Part shown: positions 1 to 6,522 of the stretch, one piece after another
Layout of the letters: each line of letters starts with the position of its first letter
Numbering within the stretch: position 1 is the stretch's first letter
NCBI GenBank assembly: GCA_027296025.1
Contig: JAPUJU010000298.1
Span: forward strand, 1 to 6,522
Length of the DNA stretch: 6,522 bases
Reading direction: 5' to 3'
Source of the DNA: a bacterium
Lineage (GTDB): Bacteria > Krumholzibacteriota > Krumholzibacteriia > WVZY01
Notes under the pieces: generated by a model
Databases searched by the model: none
Told to the model about the DNA's origin: nothing
Seen by the model: the letters and a program-made list of their open reading frames with translations, nothing else
Translations under genes and position numbers: made by a program

Positions 1-484
1 CGTGCGCATTTTCGAATCCACCATTCACGAAATGGATTGTCGGGTCGGCGACGTGTATGGCCTTGCCGTCTTCCACCATGAAGGGCACGTTGCGCACCGG
101 CACCGCGGCCGCGAGGTTTTTGTTGTGTTTCAGTATATCGATCGCGTACCCGGCGTGAAGCATGCTTGGAATGATCTCCATACCGAGTGAATCGCACATC
201 GCCTTCACCGTTCGCAGGCGGTTGAAATACGCCTCGCCTGCACTATCGAGCCGGCCAAATTTTCCATTGAATACGACCCCGTTGTATCCGTGTTTTGCGG
301 CGCGGCGAACTGAAGCGACGAGTGCATCTGTGTCGGCATCACTGAGAAGGGGCCCTCGCGCATACACCAGTTGTAAGTCAAGACTGGGTTTCGGAATAGA
401 CCTTCGCGCGTTTGGCCCGATGACTACAGCGGCGACCGCCACTGCCCCGACCCCAATCGTTATGCGCGTTCGGATCCGGTTCAC
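1..484 (-). CDS. Exported protein with a TIM-barrel/glycoside-hydrolase-like N-terminal part, 3' end cut by the window
   Basis: An open frame of 161 codons runs without a stop from a GTG at 484-482 to the window edge, so the C-terminus is missing. The start is chosen because the frame's previous stop is the SDR stop only three codons upstream, and because the GTG opens a classic export signal: Arg3, Arg5 and Arg7, then a hydrophobic run at about residues 8-23. I see no lipobox cysteine, so it may be a cleaved signal peptide or an uncleaved anchor. After a linker, residues 35-110 look like the start of a beta/alpha barrel: a strand at 37-42, a helix at 52-65, GYNGVVF at 66-72, a helix at 86-100, then GMEIIPS at 101-107. 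Residues 124-142 and the NGGFE motif at 154-158 recall, from memory only, large exported glycoside-hydrolase-like proteins in which this motif opens a carbohydrate-binding-type beta-sandwich. Catalytic residues and substrate are not visible. The SD is weak (AGGG at 499-496), so translation may depend on the SDR gene upstream. Real gene: confident; family: tentative. Confidence 0.8.
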   Translation of the reverse strand, partial: MNRIRTRITIGVGAVAVAAVVIGPNARRSIPKPSLDLQLVYARGPLLSDADTDALVASVRRAAKHGYNGVVFNGKFGRLDSAGEAYFNRLRTVKAMCDSLGMEIIPSMLHAGYAIDILKHNKNLAAAVPVRNVPFMVEDGKAIHVADPTIHFVNGGFENAH

Positions 485-490
485 ACCCTG

Positions 491-1204
491 TTATGCCCTG
501 CGGTAGAGCCAGTCGGGGACGACCTTGATAACCCACGACATGGGCCACCAGCGTCGCGGCACATACGCGCACTTTTTCTTTTTATTGATCGCCTTGAAAA
601 TGTCGCGCGCGGCTGCCTCCGGGGAGACAATCCAGAACATGCTCTTGAGGCTGGCAATCATCTCGGTTCGCACCGGGCCGGGCCGGATATCGGTGATGTG
701 AATCGGCACGCGCGCGTGGGCGGCGCGGTGGCGGAGTCCCTGCAGATAGTTCACCTCGAAGGCTTTCGAGGCGTTGTAGACCGACGATCGCCTGGCACCC
801 CGAACACCGGCGATCGACGAAATGCCGACGATGTGTCCGCAACCTTTTTCGGAAAAATAGGTCATTGCCGCTTCCGCCATCGCGGCAAAACCCGTCACGT
901 TTACGTCGATCGTCGCCGCGATCTCACTCCATGTCGGCTCTGCAAACAGGACACCGGAATTGACCACGATAACATCCACGCCGTCCATTTCATCGATGAG
1001 TGCATTGAGGTGAGTGGTCGCCGTCGCGGGCTCGGTGACGTCTAATTGCTTCACGAACGTGTCAGTCTTGATCTCGCTCGAAAGAGCATCGAGTGCGGGA
1101 AGGTTTCTGCTCGCAAGACCGATGCTGTAACCGTGAAGAGAGAACTCGAGCGCCAACGCGCGCCCGATCCCTCGCGATGCGCCGATTATGATTACCTTGC
1201 GCAT
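491..1204 (-). CDS. Short-chain dehydrogenase/reductase (SDR), classical type
   Basis: This is a complete 237-residue protein of usual length for a classical SDR, a cytosolic NAD(P)(H)-dependent oxidoreductase acting on a hydroxyl/carbonyl group. The Rossmann cofactor motif GASRGIG is at residues 8-14, and Arg33 after the second strand suggests a preference for NADP(H). Asp55-Val56 would contact the adenine, and NSG at 82-84 replaces the common NAG. The catalytic set is intact: Asn102, Ser130, Tyr143 and Lys147 (YNASK), followed by RPGPVRTEM at 174-182. The C-terminal 35 residues are unusual: four lysines in a row, then a tail rich in Trp, Arg and hydrophobic residues that could touch the membrane. 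The start is ATG at 1204-1202, with AAAGGG at 1216-1211 six bases upstream. The gene lies 63 bases after the RND gene and 6 bases before the next start, so it is probably in the same transcript. The substrate cannot be predicted. FabG-like fatty-acid reduction is less likely, because no acyl-carrier or fatty-acid genes are nearby. Confidence 0.93.
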   Translation of the reverse strand: MRKVIIIGASRGIGRALALEFSLHGYSIGLASRNLPALDALSSEIKTDTFVKQLDVTEPATATTHLNALIDEMDGVDVIVVNSGVLFAEPTWSEIAATIDVNVTGFAAMAEAAMTYFSEKGCGHIVGISSIAGVRGARRSSVYNASKAFEVNYLQGLRHRAAHARVPIHITDIRPGPVRTEMIASLKSMFWIVSPEAAARDIFKAINKKKKCAYVPRRWWPMSWVIKVVPDWLYRRA

Positions 1205-1267
1205 ACACGTCCCTTTCGTTCAGCGGGTTCGGTCCGTGTGTCGTGCTCTTCACCTCGGAATCGCAAT
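1205..1267. other. 63-base gap between the RND and SDR genes
   Basis: This is the only non-coding stretch of note. Apart from the SDR ribosome binding site at its left end, I see no strong inverted repeat followed by a T-run and no convincing -35/-10 pair on the minus strand. Read-through from the RND gene into the SDR gene is therefore the simplest reading. A weak internal promoter cannot be excluded by eye. Confidence 0.6.
1211..1216 (-). promoter_or_regulatory. Ribosome binding site of the SDR gene
   Basis: AAAGGG lies on the minus strand six bases before the ATG at 1204-1202. It supports this start and shows that the SDR can be translated independently of the RND gene. Confidence 0.65.
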
Positions 1268-4200
1268 CTATTCCTGCGGACTCGCAGCCGGCACAGGACC
1301 CACACCCGATTCGCCAATCTCGCGACGTGTTCGCCCGGTAACGCGAAGCACGGCCCCTTTAAGGTCTTCGAGTATCACGTAGATCGCCGGTACGAGGATC
1401 AGAGTGATGAACGTCGCGAACAAGACTCCGAAAGCAAGTGAGACCGCCATGGGCACCAGAAACTTTGCCTGAATGCTTTTTTCAAGCAACAGCGGTGACA
1501 GACCGGCAAACGTTGTCAGCGAGGTTAGCAGAATCGGCCGGAAACGGACAATACCTGCTTCGGACACAGCCTCGATCACGCTTGCCCCCCGCGCTCTACA
1601 CCTGTTCACATAGTGGACGAGCACAAGGCTGTCGTTGACGACCACACCGGTCAATGCGACCAGCCCGAACATCGAAAGGATGGTGAGATTCAGCCCCATG
1701 ATGATGTGCCCCCACACGGCGCCCACGAAACCGAAGGGAATGACGCTCATGACGAGGAGCGGCTGCAGATACGAACGGAAGGGGATGGCCATCAACGCGT
1801 AGATGACCAGAATGGCGAAAAGAAATCCACGTGCCAGATCCTGCATGGTATCCTGCTGCTCCCGTTGCTCGCCTTCGAACGAATAGGTCACGCCCGGATG
1901 GTCGGCGAGAATCGCGGGAAGTACGCTTTCTTTCAGGTCCGCTATGACGTCGTTCGCGTTGCCCGCCGTCTCGTCGACGTCCGCCGTCACATTGATGGCC
2001 CTGCGCCGGTCTACACGACGAATCGATGCGTAACCCCGGCCCAACTCCACATCGGCGACGACAGAAAACGGAACTTCGCCTCCGTCCCGTGTTCGCACGT
2101 GCATGTTCTCCAGGTCACCAATGGAACGCCGTTGCGATTCGGGATAGCGAACCATGATGCGTACGTCGTCGCGGCCACGCTGAATGCGTTGCGCCTCTTC
2201 CCCGTAAAACGCCTGCCTCACTTGACGGGCTAGATCCAGAAGCGTAATCCCGAACGCTTCCGCGGCGGGTTTCACGTAGAGTTTCACTTCCTGTTTGCCC
2301 GTTCGAAACGAATCCGTGATATCGGAGACGCCGGTGTATTTCTCGAGCTCCGATTTTAGCTCGTTCGACACAGCCTGCAGCTCGTCCATGTCGAGCCCGG
2401 TGAGTTGAATATTGATTGCTTCACCCGCGGAGAAGATACTCGATGTGAACGTCAACTCGACAACGTCTGCAATCGAACCCGTCTCTTCCCTCCAGCGACG
2501 CACGACTTCGGCGCTCGAGATCAATCGGTCTTCCGACGGGGCCAGCTCGAGAATCATCTCGCCCAGATGGCTCGCCGAAAACGACACGGTCTGCCCGTTG
2601 GGCGGACCCTGCGATGCGCGGTACGGTTGATCGCCGATTGACGTGAAGACGTGCCTGACGGGCGCGGGCATCCCTTCCGGTGTCTCGGCTTCCAGCTGGT
2701 CCTGGAGTCGAATCGCCGCCGCCTCGATCTGACGCATCGCGCTGTCGGTCGCGTTCACGGCGGTGCCGGGTGGCATCGTCAGTGCTGCGGAAACCCAGTC
2801 GGACTCGACTTTTGGAAAGAACACGAACTTGATGAGGCCGGCCCGCACAATCCCTGCCGTGAGTATTAACGTCGCAAGCGCCCAGGCGACTGTCGTATAC
2901 CGAAACTTGAGACCGATACGCAACGAAGGCACATACGCCCGTTTGATAAACGACGAAAAACCGTCCGTGAACCGTGTCTGAAAGCGCCCCCACAGAAGCC
3001 CCAGCCGATGCGGTTCCTTCGGCTCTTTGATGTGGGAAAGATGTGCCGGTAGAATGAGAAGTGATTCAATAAGCGAGAAGACCAGCGTCCAGATCACAAT
3101 GACAGGAATGACCCGCATGAATTTCCCCATGACGCCAGCAACATGGAGAAGCGGAAAAAACGCCGCGATGGTCGTGAGCACACCAAAAACGACCGGTACC
3201 GCGACTTCGGAGACGCCGCGGGCCGATCCCAGAGGACCTCGATCGCCCTTTTCGTGACGCTGGAAAATATTTTCACCAACGATAATCGCGTCATCAACCA
3301 CGATTCCGAGCACAACGATGAATGCAAACAGCGAGATCAGGTTAATTGTCACGTCGGAACCAGGCATCATCCAGAACGCGCCGAGAAACGAAATCGGGAT
3401 TCCGAGACTCACCCAGAACGCCAGCCGGAATTTCAGGAACAGGGCGAGAATAATAAAGACGAGAATGTAGCCGTTGCGCGCGCTGCGAATCATAAGATCC
3501 ATACGACCCTGCAAGAGACGCGACGAGTCGTTCCACGTTGTCAGAGTCACACCGGCGGGCATTCGGCTCTGCGCCTCCGCCACATACGCTTTAACTTTTG
3601 CGGAGATATCGAGCGCGCTCTGGTCACCCGTCCTGTACACCGGAATACCAACCGCGGGCACGCCTGAGAAACGCGCTGACTGATCCGTTTCGGCAAAACC
3701 GTCGACGATCGTGGCCACATCACCGAGCAGCAGACGGGTACCGTCCGGGCGTGTCAGAAGAATCAAGTCTTCGAATTCGGTTCCGCGGTACGCCTGCCCC
3801 TTGGTACGCAGAAGTATTTCACCGGCATCCGTCCGGATCGATCCTCCGGGCAGATCGAGCGACGAACGTCGAACCGCCTCCGCGACTGCGTCAAACGTGA
3901 GATTGTGTCGTCGGAGGGCTTCCTCTGAAACCTCGACCGATACTTCGTACGGGCGTGAGTAGAGAACAACCTGGCTGATACCGGGAATCGCGACCAGCTC
4001 GTCGCGAACTTGCTGACCGAGGATTTTCAACGTGAGCTCGTCGACGTTGCCGGACACGGCGACGTCAATCACCTGCTCGCGATTTGTCAGCTCGGTGATA
4101 ATGGGCTTTTCCGTCTCCTCGGGAAACGTGTCGATCCCGTCGACGCGCGCCTTTATGTCGTTGAGCATCTCGCGTGAATCGGTGCCCGGTTCGAGTTCTA

Positions 4201-4483
4201 CAAGTACGACGCCCACGCCCTCGACGGATCGTGAGGTAATCCGCTTGATCCCGTCGAGATCCTGAACCGCCTCTTCGATGCGAATGGAAACGCCTTCCTC
4301 GACCTCCTCCGGTGCCGCCCCGAGGTATGGAACGGTCACGCTGATGATGTCGATGGAAACCTCGGGAAAAACTTCCTTCGTAATCCTGGGAATCGTCAGA
4401 AGCCCGGCCGCGACAATCAGCGCCATCAGAAGATTGGCAACAACGGTGTTTTCCGCAAACCAGATCAGGATCCGGTTGCTCAT
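1268..4483 (-). CDS. RND efflux transporter, inner-membrane subunit (AcrB/MexB-like HAE group)
   Basis: This complete 1071-residue protein is close to AcrB in length. It is the proton-driven inner-membrane pump of a tripartite exporter. The layout is the duplicated RND plan: TM1 at about 12-30, a first periplasmic porter/docking loop at about 31-335, TM2-TM6 at about 338-480, TM7 at about 531-549, a second periplasmic loop at about 550-880 that opens with FFPKVESDW (555-563), and TM8-TM12 at about 884-1038. TM4 carries the proton-relay pair Asp397-Asp398 in GIVVDDAII, as in drug/amphiphile RND pumps. In TM10, where AcrB has Lys940-Asn941, this protein has Asn950-Asp951 (GVVVNDSLV), so the usual lysine is missing. 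The ATG at 4483-4481 overlaps the adaptor stop by 4 bases, and GGGAG lies seven bases upstream. The VDDA pair argues against the CusA-type heavy-metal group. The substrate is unknown: drugs, lipids, detergents or a native metabolite are all possible. It functions with the adaptor and channel encoded just upstream. Confidence 0.97.
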   Translation of the reverse strand: MSNRILIWFAENTVVANLLMALIVAAGLLTIPRITKEVFPEVSIDIISVTVPYLGAAPEEVEEGVSIRIEEAVQDLDGIKRITSRSVEGVGVVLVELEPGTDSREMLNDIKARVDGIDTFPEETEKPIITELTNREQVIDVAVSGNVDELTLKILGQQVRDELVAIPGISQVVLYSRPYEVSVEVSEEALRRHNLTFDAVAEAVRRSSLDLPGGSIRTDAGEILLRTKGQAYRGTEFEDLILLTRPDGTRLLLGDVATIVDGFAETDQSARFSGVPAVGIPVYRTGDQSALDISAKVKAYVAEAQSRMPAGVTLTTWNDSSRLLQGRMDLMIRSARNGYILVFIILALFLKFRLAFWVSLGIPISFLGAFWMMPGSDVTINLISLFAFIVVLGIVVDDAIIVGENIFQRHEKGDRGPLGSARGVSEVAVPVVFGVLTTIAAFFPLLHVAGVMGKFMRVIPVIVIWTLVFSLIESLLILPAHLSHIKEPKEPHRLGLLWGRFQTRFTDGFSSFIKRAYVPSLRIGLKFRYTTVAWALATLILTAGIVRAGLIKFVFFPKVESDWVSAALTMPPGTAVNATDSAMRQIEAAAIRLQDQLEAETPEGMPAPVRHVFTSIGDQPYRASQGPPNGQTVSFSASHLGEMILELAPSEDRLISSAEVVRRWREETGSIADVVELTFTSSIFSAGEAINIQLTGLDMDELQAVSNELKSELEKYTGVSDITDSFRTGKQEVKLYVKPAAEAFGITLLDLARQVRQAFYGEEAQRIQRGRDDVRIMVRYPESQRRSIGDLENMHVRTRDGGEVPFSVVADVELGRGYASIRRVDRRRAINVTADVDETAGNANDVIADLKESVLPAILADHPGVTYSFEGEQREQQDTMQDLARGFLFAILVIYALMAIPFRSYLQPLLVMSVIPFGFVGAVWGHIIMGLNLTILSMFGLVALTGVVVNDSLVLVHYVNRCRARGASVIEAVSEAGIVRFRPILLTSLTTFAGLSPLLLEKSIQAKFLVPMAVSLAFGVLFATFITLILVPAIYVILEDLKGAVLRVTGRTRREIGESGVGPVPAASPQE

Positions 4484-5697
4484 TTGTTTTCTCCCAGCTT
4501 GATCGCTTCCGACTCCGCCTTTTCGCCCGTGACATCGAGGGTCCGAACCTTCATCCCGTCTGTTGCTGCTTCGATCACCGAAACACAGACACGTTCGCCG
4601 CTTTCGAGGCCGCCGCCGATGACGGCTTCGGAGCCACTGAGTCGAATCACCTCGACTGGACGGAAGCGCACGCGATCCTCCCCGTCGACGACGAGTACGG
4701 TCTGGTCCCGGCGAACAGCCGTGCGTGGAAGCACCACAACGTCCGAGAGTTCGTGCCCGGAGATTTCCGCCTCGACGAAGAGGCCGATGGCAAGCGGCAT
4801 CGGGTCCTCATCCGGCCCTGTGCGGGCGTACGGATCGTCGACCTGGGCAATGACGTGTACCATGCGGCTCACCGGATCGATTTCACCTTCGACTCGGACG
4901 ATCCGCCCACTCCACGAATGACGCGATCCGGCGAACTCCGCGCGCAGCGTGACTTCCGGGCCGGTCTTGCGGTCCTGGTCGCCCCGGTAGTTGATGGGAA
5001 GATCGAGATAGGCGAGTTCGTGATCCGGGATCGGGAGACGGACCTCGACATAATCGACGGCATAAATGGTGGCGACTGGTGTTCCCGGCGAGACGAACTG
5101 TCCACGGTCAACCATGGTCTGGCGAACGCGTCCCGCAAACGGAGCACGAATCTGCGTTCGATCGAGGGTGCGCTGGGCACGCTCGAGTCCCGCTTCGGCC
5201 GAGGCAAGCGCCGCGATCGCTTCCTGCAACTGCAACTCGCGGGTTGCCAGCGGCGAGGTTTTTCCCGCACCGAGCGTCTTCCATTCTTCACGCGCAACTT
5301 CGGCCTGCGCTTCTTCGAGTTCCGCGCGAACGCGCGCCTGTGCTACTTGACTCTTCGCAATAACGACTGCGAGTTCATGATCACGTGGGTCGACGCGCAC
5401 GAGCGCATCCCCAGCCTCGAAGAAACCGCCCTCGGCGAACGTCGCTGACACATAGGTCACGCGGCCCGATACCTCGGACACTAGCACGCTTTCCGTCCTG
5501 GGCTTGACCGTACCGTAAGCGGTAACGACCATGTGGTGCGTGGTGAGCTCAACCGTCATCACGCGCACGAGGGGCGCGTATTCTTCCGGCGGTTTTGTTG
5601 GCACCGGCGACCGTGACTTGATGATGGCCACCGTCCCCGCGATTCCCAGAAACAGAATAGCGATCGGCAGAACTACTTTGAGCTTCTTCTCACTCAC
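4480..5697 (-). CDS. RND periplasmic adaptor (membrane fusion protein, HlyD/AcrA family)
   Basis: This 405-residue protein links the RND transporter to the outer-membrane channel across the periplasm. A basic N-terminus (KKLK at 4-7) and one hydrophobic segment at about 8-26 form an inner-membrane anchor. There is no lipobox cysteine, so it is not an AcrA-style lipoprotein. The first biotinyl-lipoyl half is at about 70-105 (VSGRV at 76-80, then GD and VDPRD at 102-106). An alpha-helical coiled-coil hairpin at about 107-181 is rich in Ala, Glu, Gln and Arg. The second lipoyl half starts at IRAPFAGRV (183-191) and is followed by beta-barrel and membrane-proximal domains. The frame stays open up to a GTG at 5763, but I place the start at GTG 5697-5695. 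It sits six bases after GGAGG and directly before the anchor, and it cuts the overlap with the channel gene from 74 to 8 bases. The stop overlaps the RND start as ATGA, pointing to translational coupling and equal expression. Confidence 0.95.
   Translation of the reverse strand: MSEKKLKVVLPIAILFLGIAGTVAIIKSRSPVPTKPPEEYAPLVRVMTVELTTHHMVVTAYGTVKPRTESVLVSEVSGRVTYVSATFAEGGFFEAGDALVRVDPRDHELAVVIAKSQVAQARVRAELEEAQAEVAREEWKTLGAGKTSPLATRELQLQEAIAALASAEAGLERAQRTLDRTQIRAPFAGRVRQTMVDRGQFVSPGTPVATIYAVDYVEVRLPIPDHELAYLDLPINYRGDQDRKTGPEVTLRAEFAGSRHSWSGRIVRVEGEIDPVSRMVHVIAQVDDPYARTGPDEDPMPLAIGLFVEAEISGHELSDVVVLPRTAVRRDQTVLVVDGEDRVRFRPVEVIRLSGSEAVIGGGLESGERVCVSVIEAATDGMKVRTLDVTGEKAESEAIKLGENK
4491..4495 (-). 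promoter_or_regulatory. Ribosome binding site of the RND gene, inside the adaptor gene
   Basis: GGGAG on the minus strand ends seven bases before the ATG at 4483-4481 and lies within the last codons of the adaptor gene. Together with the ATGA stop/start overlap it supports coupled translation. Confidence 0.7.
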
Positions 5698-6522
5698 GAG
5701 TTTCCTCCGCGTTGTTGCCTGCAAGAAATCGGGTCCATTCCTGGGCAAGGTCGAACCCGCCACCCAATGCCAGATAAAGATTGACGCGTGCGTCGAGGCG
5801 CCGTCTACGGACAGAGATCAACTCGCTCTGAGAGTTCAAGGCACGTCGCTGCGTTTCGAGCACAGTGATGTAACCCACGAGGCCCGCGCCGTACTGCCGT
5901 TCGGCAAGTTGCTGGGCCAGCTCGGACTGACGCGCGGCCTCTGCGCTGTGACCCTCGCGGCGGGCGAGAACTTCCTCGGCGTAGAGGGCCGATTCAACTT
6001 CACCGAACGCCGTGAGAATCGCCAGTGCGTAGTCAGCGAGCGCCATATCAGAGACGGCCGCGGACTGCCGGTAGTTTCCGACGAGGCGTCCCCCCTGAAA
6101 AAGCGGCTGGGTGAGCCCGGCGGCAATACTCCACACGGAGAAGTCCCCGTCAACGAGATCTTCGAGCTGCCCGCTCAGAGATCCCGCACTTCCGGTAAGC
6201 GTGATGCGAGGAAAAAACGCACGGCGCGCTTCGGACACGCGCTTCTCTGCCGCTGCGAACCGTCGTTCGGCGGAAAGCAGGTCGGGGCGGCGAATCAAGA
6301 GATCGCTGGGAAGTCCCGAAGGAATCTCCCGATCGATTGTCGGCAGATCAGAGTCCGCGGCAAGCTTCGCGGCCGGATACCGGCCGAGCAGAATTTCGAG
6401 CGCCCGCCGAGCCTGCTGCTGACCTGCCACGGCTTGTCGGAGGGCGTCTTCGGCAGAAGCCAGATCTGCTCGAACGAGATAGACATCCTGCATGGACACC
6501 TGGCCTACACGCTGCTTTGTTT
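5690..6522 (-). CDS. Outer-membrane efflux channel (NodT/TolC-type), C-terminal part
   Basis: The frame enters from the right edge and gives 276 residues before TGA at 5692-5690. This is roughly the C-terminal 55-60% of a usual 450-500-residue outer-membrane factor. The GTG at 6499-6497 is not the true start, because the frame continues upstream with no stop. The fragment opens inside a long helix (VGQVSMQDVYLVRADLASAE), followed by LGRYP and the family's typical GLPSDLLIRRPDLLSAE stretch at about 6289-6231. Then come a second helical/strand repeat (FFPRITLTGSAG, WSIAAGLTQPLFQGGR) and the closing QYGAGLVGYITVLETQR helix near 5910-5850. These fit the two OEP repeats of a trimeric channel that crosses the outer membrane and reaches into the periplasm. 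Any N-terminal signal or lipid-attachment cysteine lies outside the window. The gene ends within the adaptor start, so it is the first visible gene of the pump operon. Substrate choice lies with the RND subunit rather than the channel. Confidence 0.95.
   Translation of the reverse strand, partial: TKQRVGQVSMQDVYLVRADLASAEDALRQAVAGQQQARRALEILLGRYPAAKLAADSDLPTIDREIPSGLPSDLLIRRPDLLSAERRFAAAEKRVSEARRAFFPRITLTGSAGSLSGQLEDLVDGDFSVWSIAAGLTQPLFQGGRLVGNYRQSAAVSDMALADYALAILTAFGEVESALYAEEVLARREGHSAEAARQSELAQQLAERQYGAGLVGYITVLETQRRALNSQSELISVRRRRLDARVNLYLALGGGFDLAQEWTRFLAGNNAEETRE
5704..5708 (-). promoter_or_regulatory. Strong ribosome binding site that decides the adaptor start
   Basis: GGAGG on the minus strand lies six bases before the GTG at 5697-5695, within the last codons of the channel gene. 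No comparable site was sought out for the longer GTG start at 5763, whose extra 22 residues are polar and lie before the anchor. This site is the main reason to prefer the shorter protein. Confidence 0.8.

Noticed and set aside
2..506. Plus-strand frames at 2-190 and 162-506
   Set aside because: Both lie opposite the better-supported minus-strand gene at 484-1, which has an export signal, operon spacing and barrel-like structure.
569..585. A-rich run in the SDR gene (minus strand AATAAAAAGAAAAAG) as a programmed frameshift site
   Set aside because: The zero frame reads through into a plausible C-terminus, no full A-AAA-AAG heptamer is present, and I saw no downstream hairpin. It simply encodes lysines.
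1202..1250. Possible hairpin (ACACG with CGTGT) between the RND and SDR genes as a terminator
   Set aside because: The stem is only about five pairs with a loop of more than 20 bases and no T-run follows. It would also cover the SDR start.
1613..2233. Plus-strand open frame of 206 codons within the RND gene
   Set aside because: It is antisense to a clear RND coding region, its product is rich in His, Arg and Asp with no recognisable domain, and it is explained by the codon bias of the gene on the other strand.
1268..4483. Heavy-metal (CusA-type) RND assignment
   Set aside because: TM4 has the VDDA pair of the HAE group, the adaptor lacks visible Met/His metal-binding clusters, and no metal-resistance genes are nearby.
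4753..5448. Plus-strand open frame of 231 codons within the adaptor gene
   Set aside because: It is fully antisense to the adaptor coiled-coil and barrel regions, shows no family motif, and has the Arg-rich composition of a shadow frame.

Overview
The window reads as one tightly packed run of genes, all on the minus strand. It comes from a Gram-negative bacterium: the genes encode an envelope-spanning RND efflux pump with an outer-membrane channel, a periplasmic adaptor and an inner-membrane transporter. Base composition is moderately GC-rich, many third codon positions are G or C, and two genes start with GTG. I cannot name the taxon. The pump proteins look broadly proteobacterial. The last gene resembles, from memory, exported proteins common in Planctomycetota/Verrucomicrobiota-type genomes, so the source is left open.

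Layout in transcription order (right to left): (1) 6522-5690, the C-terminal part of a NodT/TolC-type outer-membrane factor, with its start outside the window; (2) 5697-4480, an HlyD/AcrA-type periplasmic adaptor, whose GTG start overlaps the previous gene by 8 bases; (3) 4483-1268, a complete 1071-residue RND transporter, overlapping the adaptor by 4 bases (ATGA); (4) a 63-base gap, then 1204-491, a classical short-chain dehydrogenase/reductase (SDR); (5) 484 to the window edge, a GTG-started exported protein that begins 6 bases after the SDR stop, with its C-terminus outside the window. No promoter, terminator, RNA gene, repeat, mobile element or CRISPR array was found. The only non-coding stretch of any size is the 63-base gap.

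Genes 1-3 should work together as a tripartite exporter: the RND protein takes up substrate in the inner membrane or periplasm using proton motive force, the adaptor bridges the periplasm, and the outer-membrane channel releases the substrate. The overlaps and good ribosome binding sites suggest translational coupling. The SDR and the exported TIM-barrel-like protein follow in the same orientation with almost no space, so they are probably co-transcribed with the pump. Their substrates, and any functional link to efflux, cannot be read from the sequence.

The points most worth a second look are the partial gene at 1-484, the replacement of the usual RND transmembrane-10 lysine by an Asn-Asp pair, and the pump-SDR-exported protein gene order. 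I see no strong evidence of a wholly new system here.
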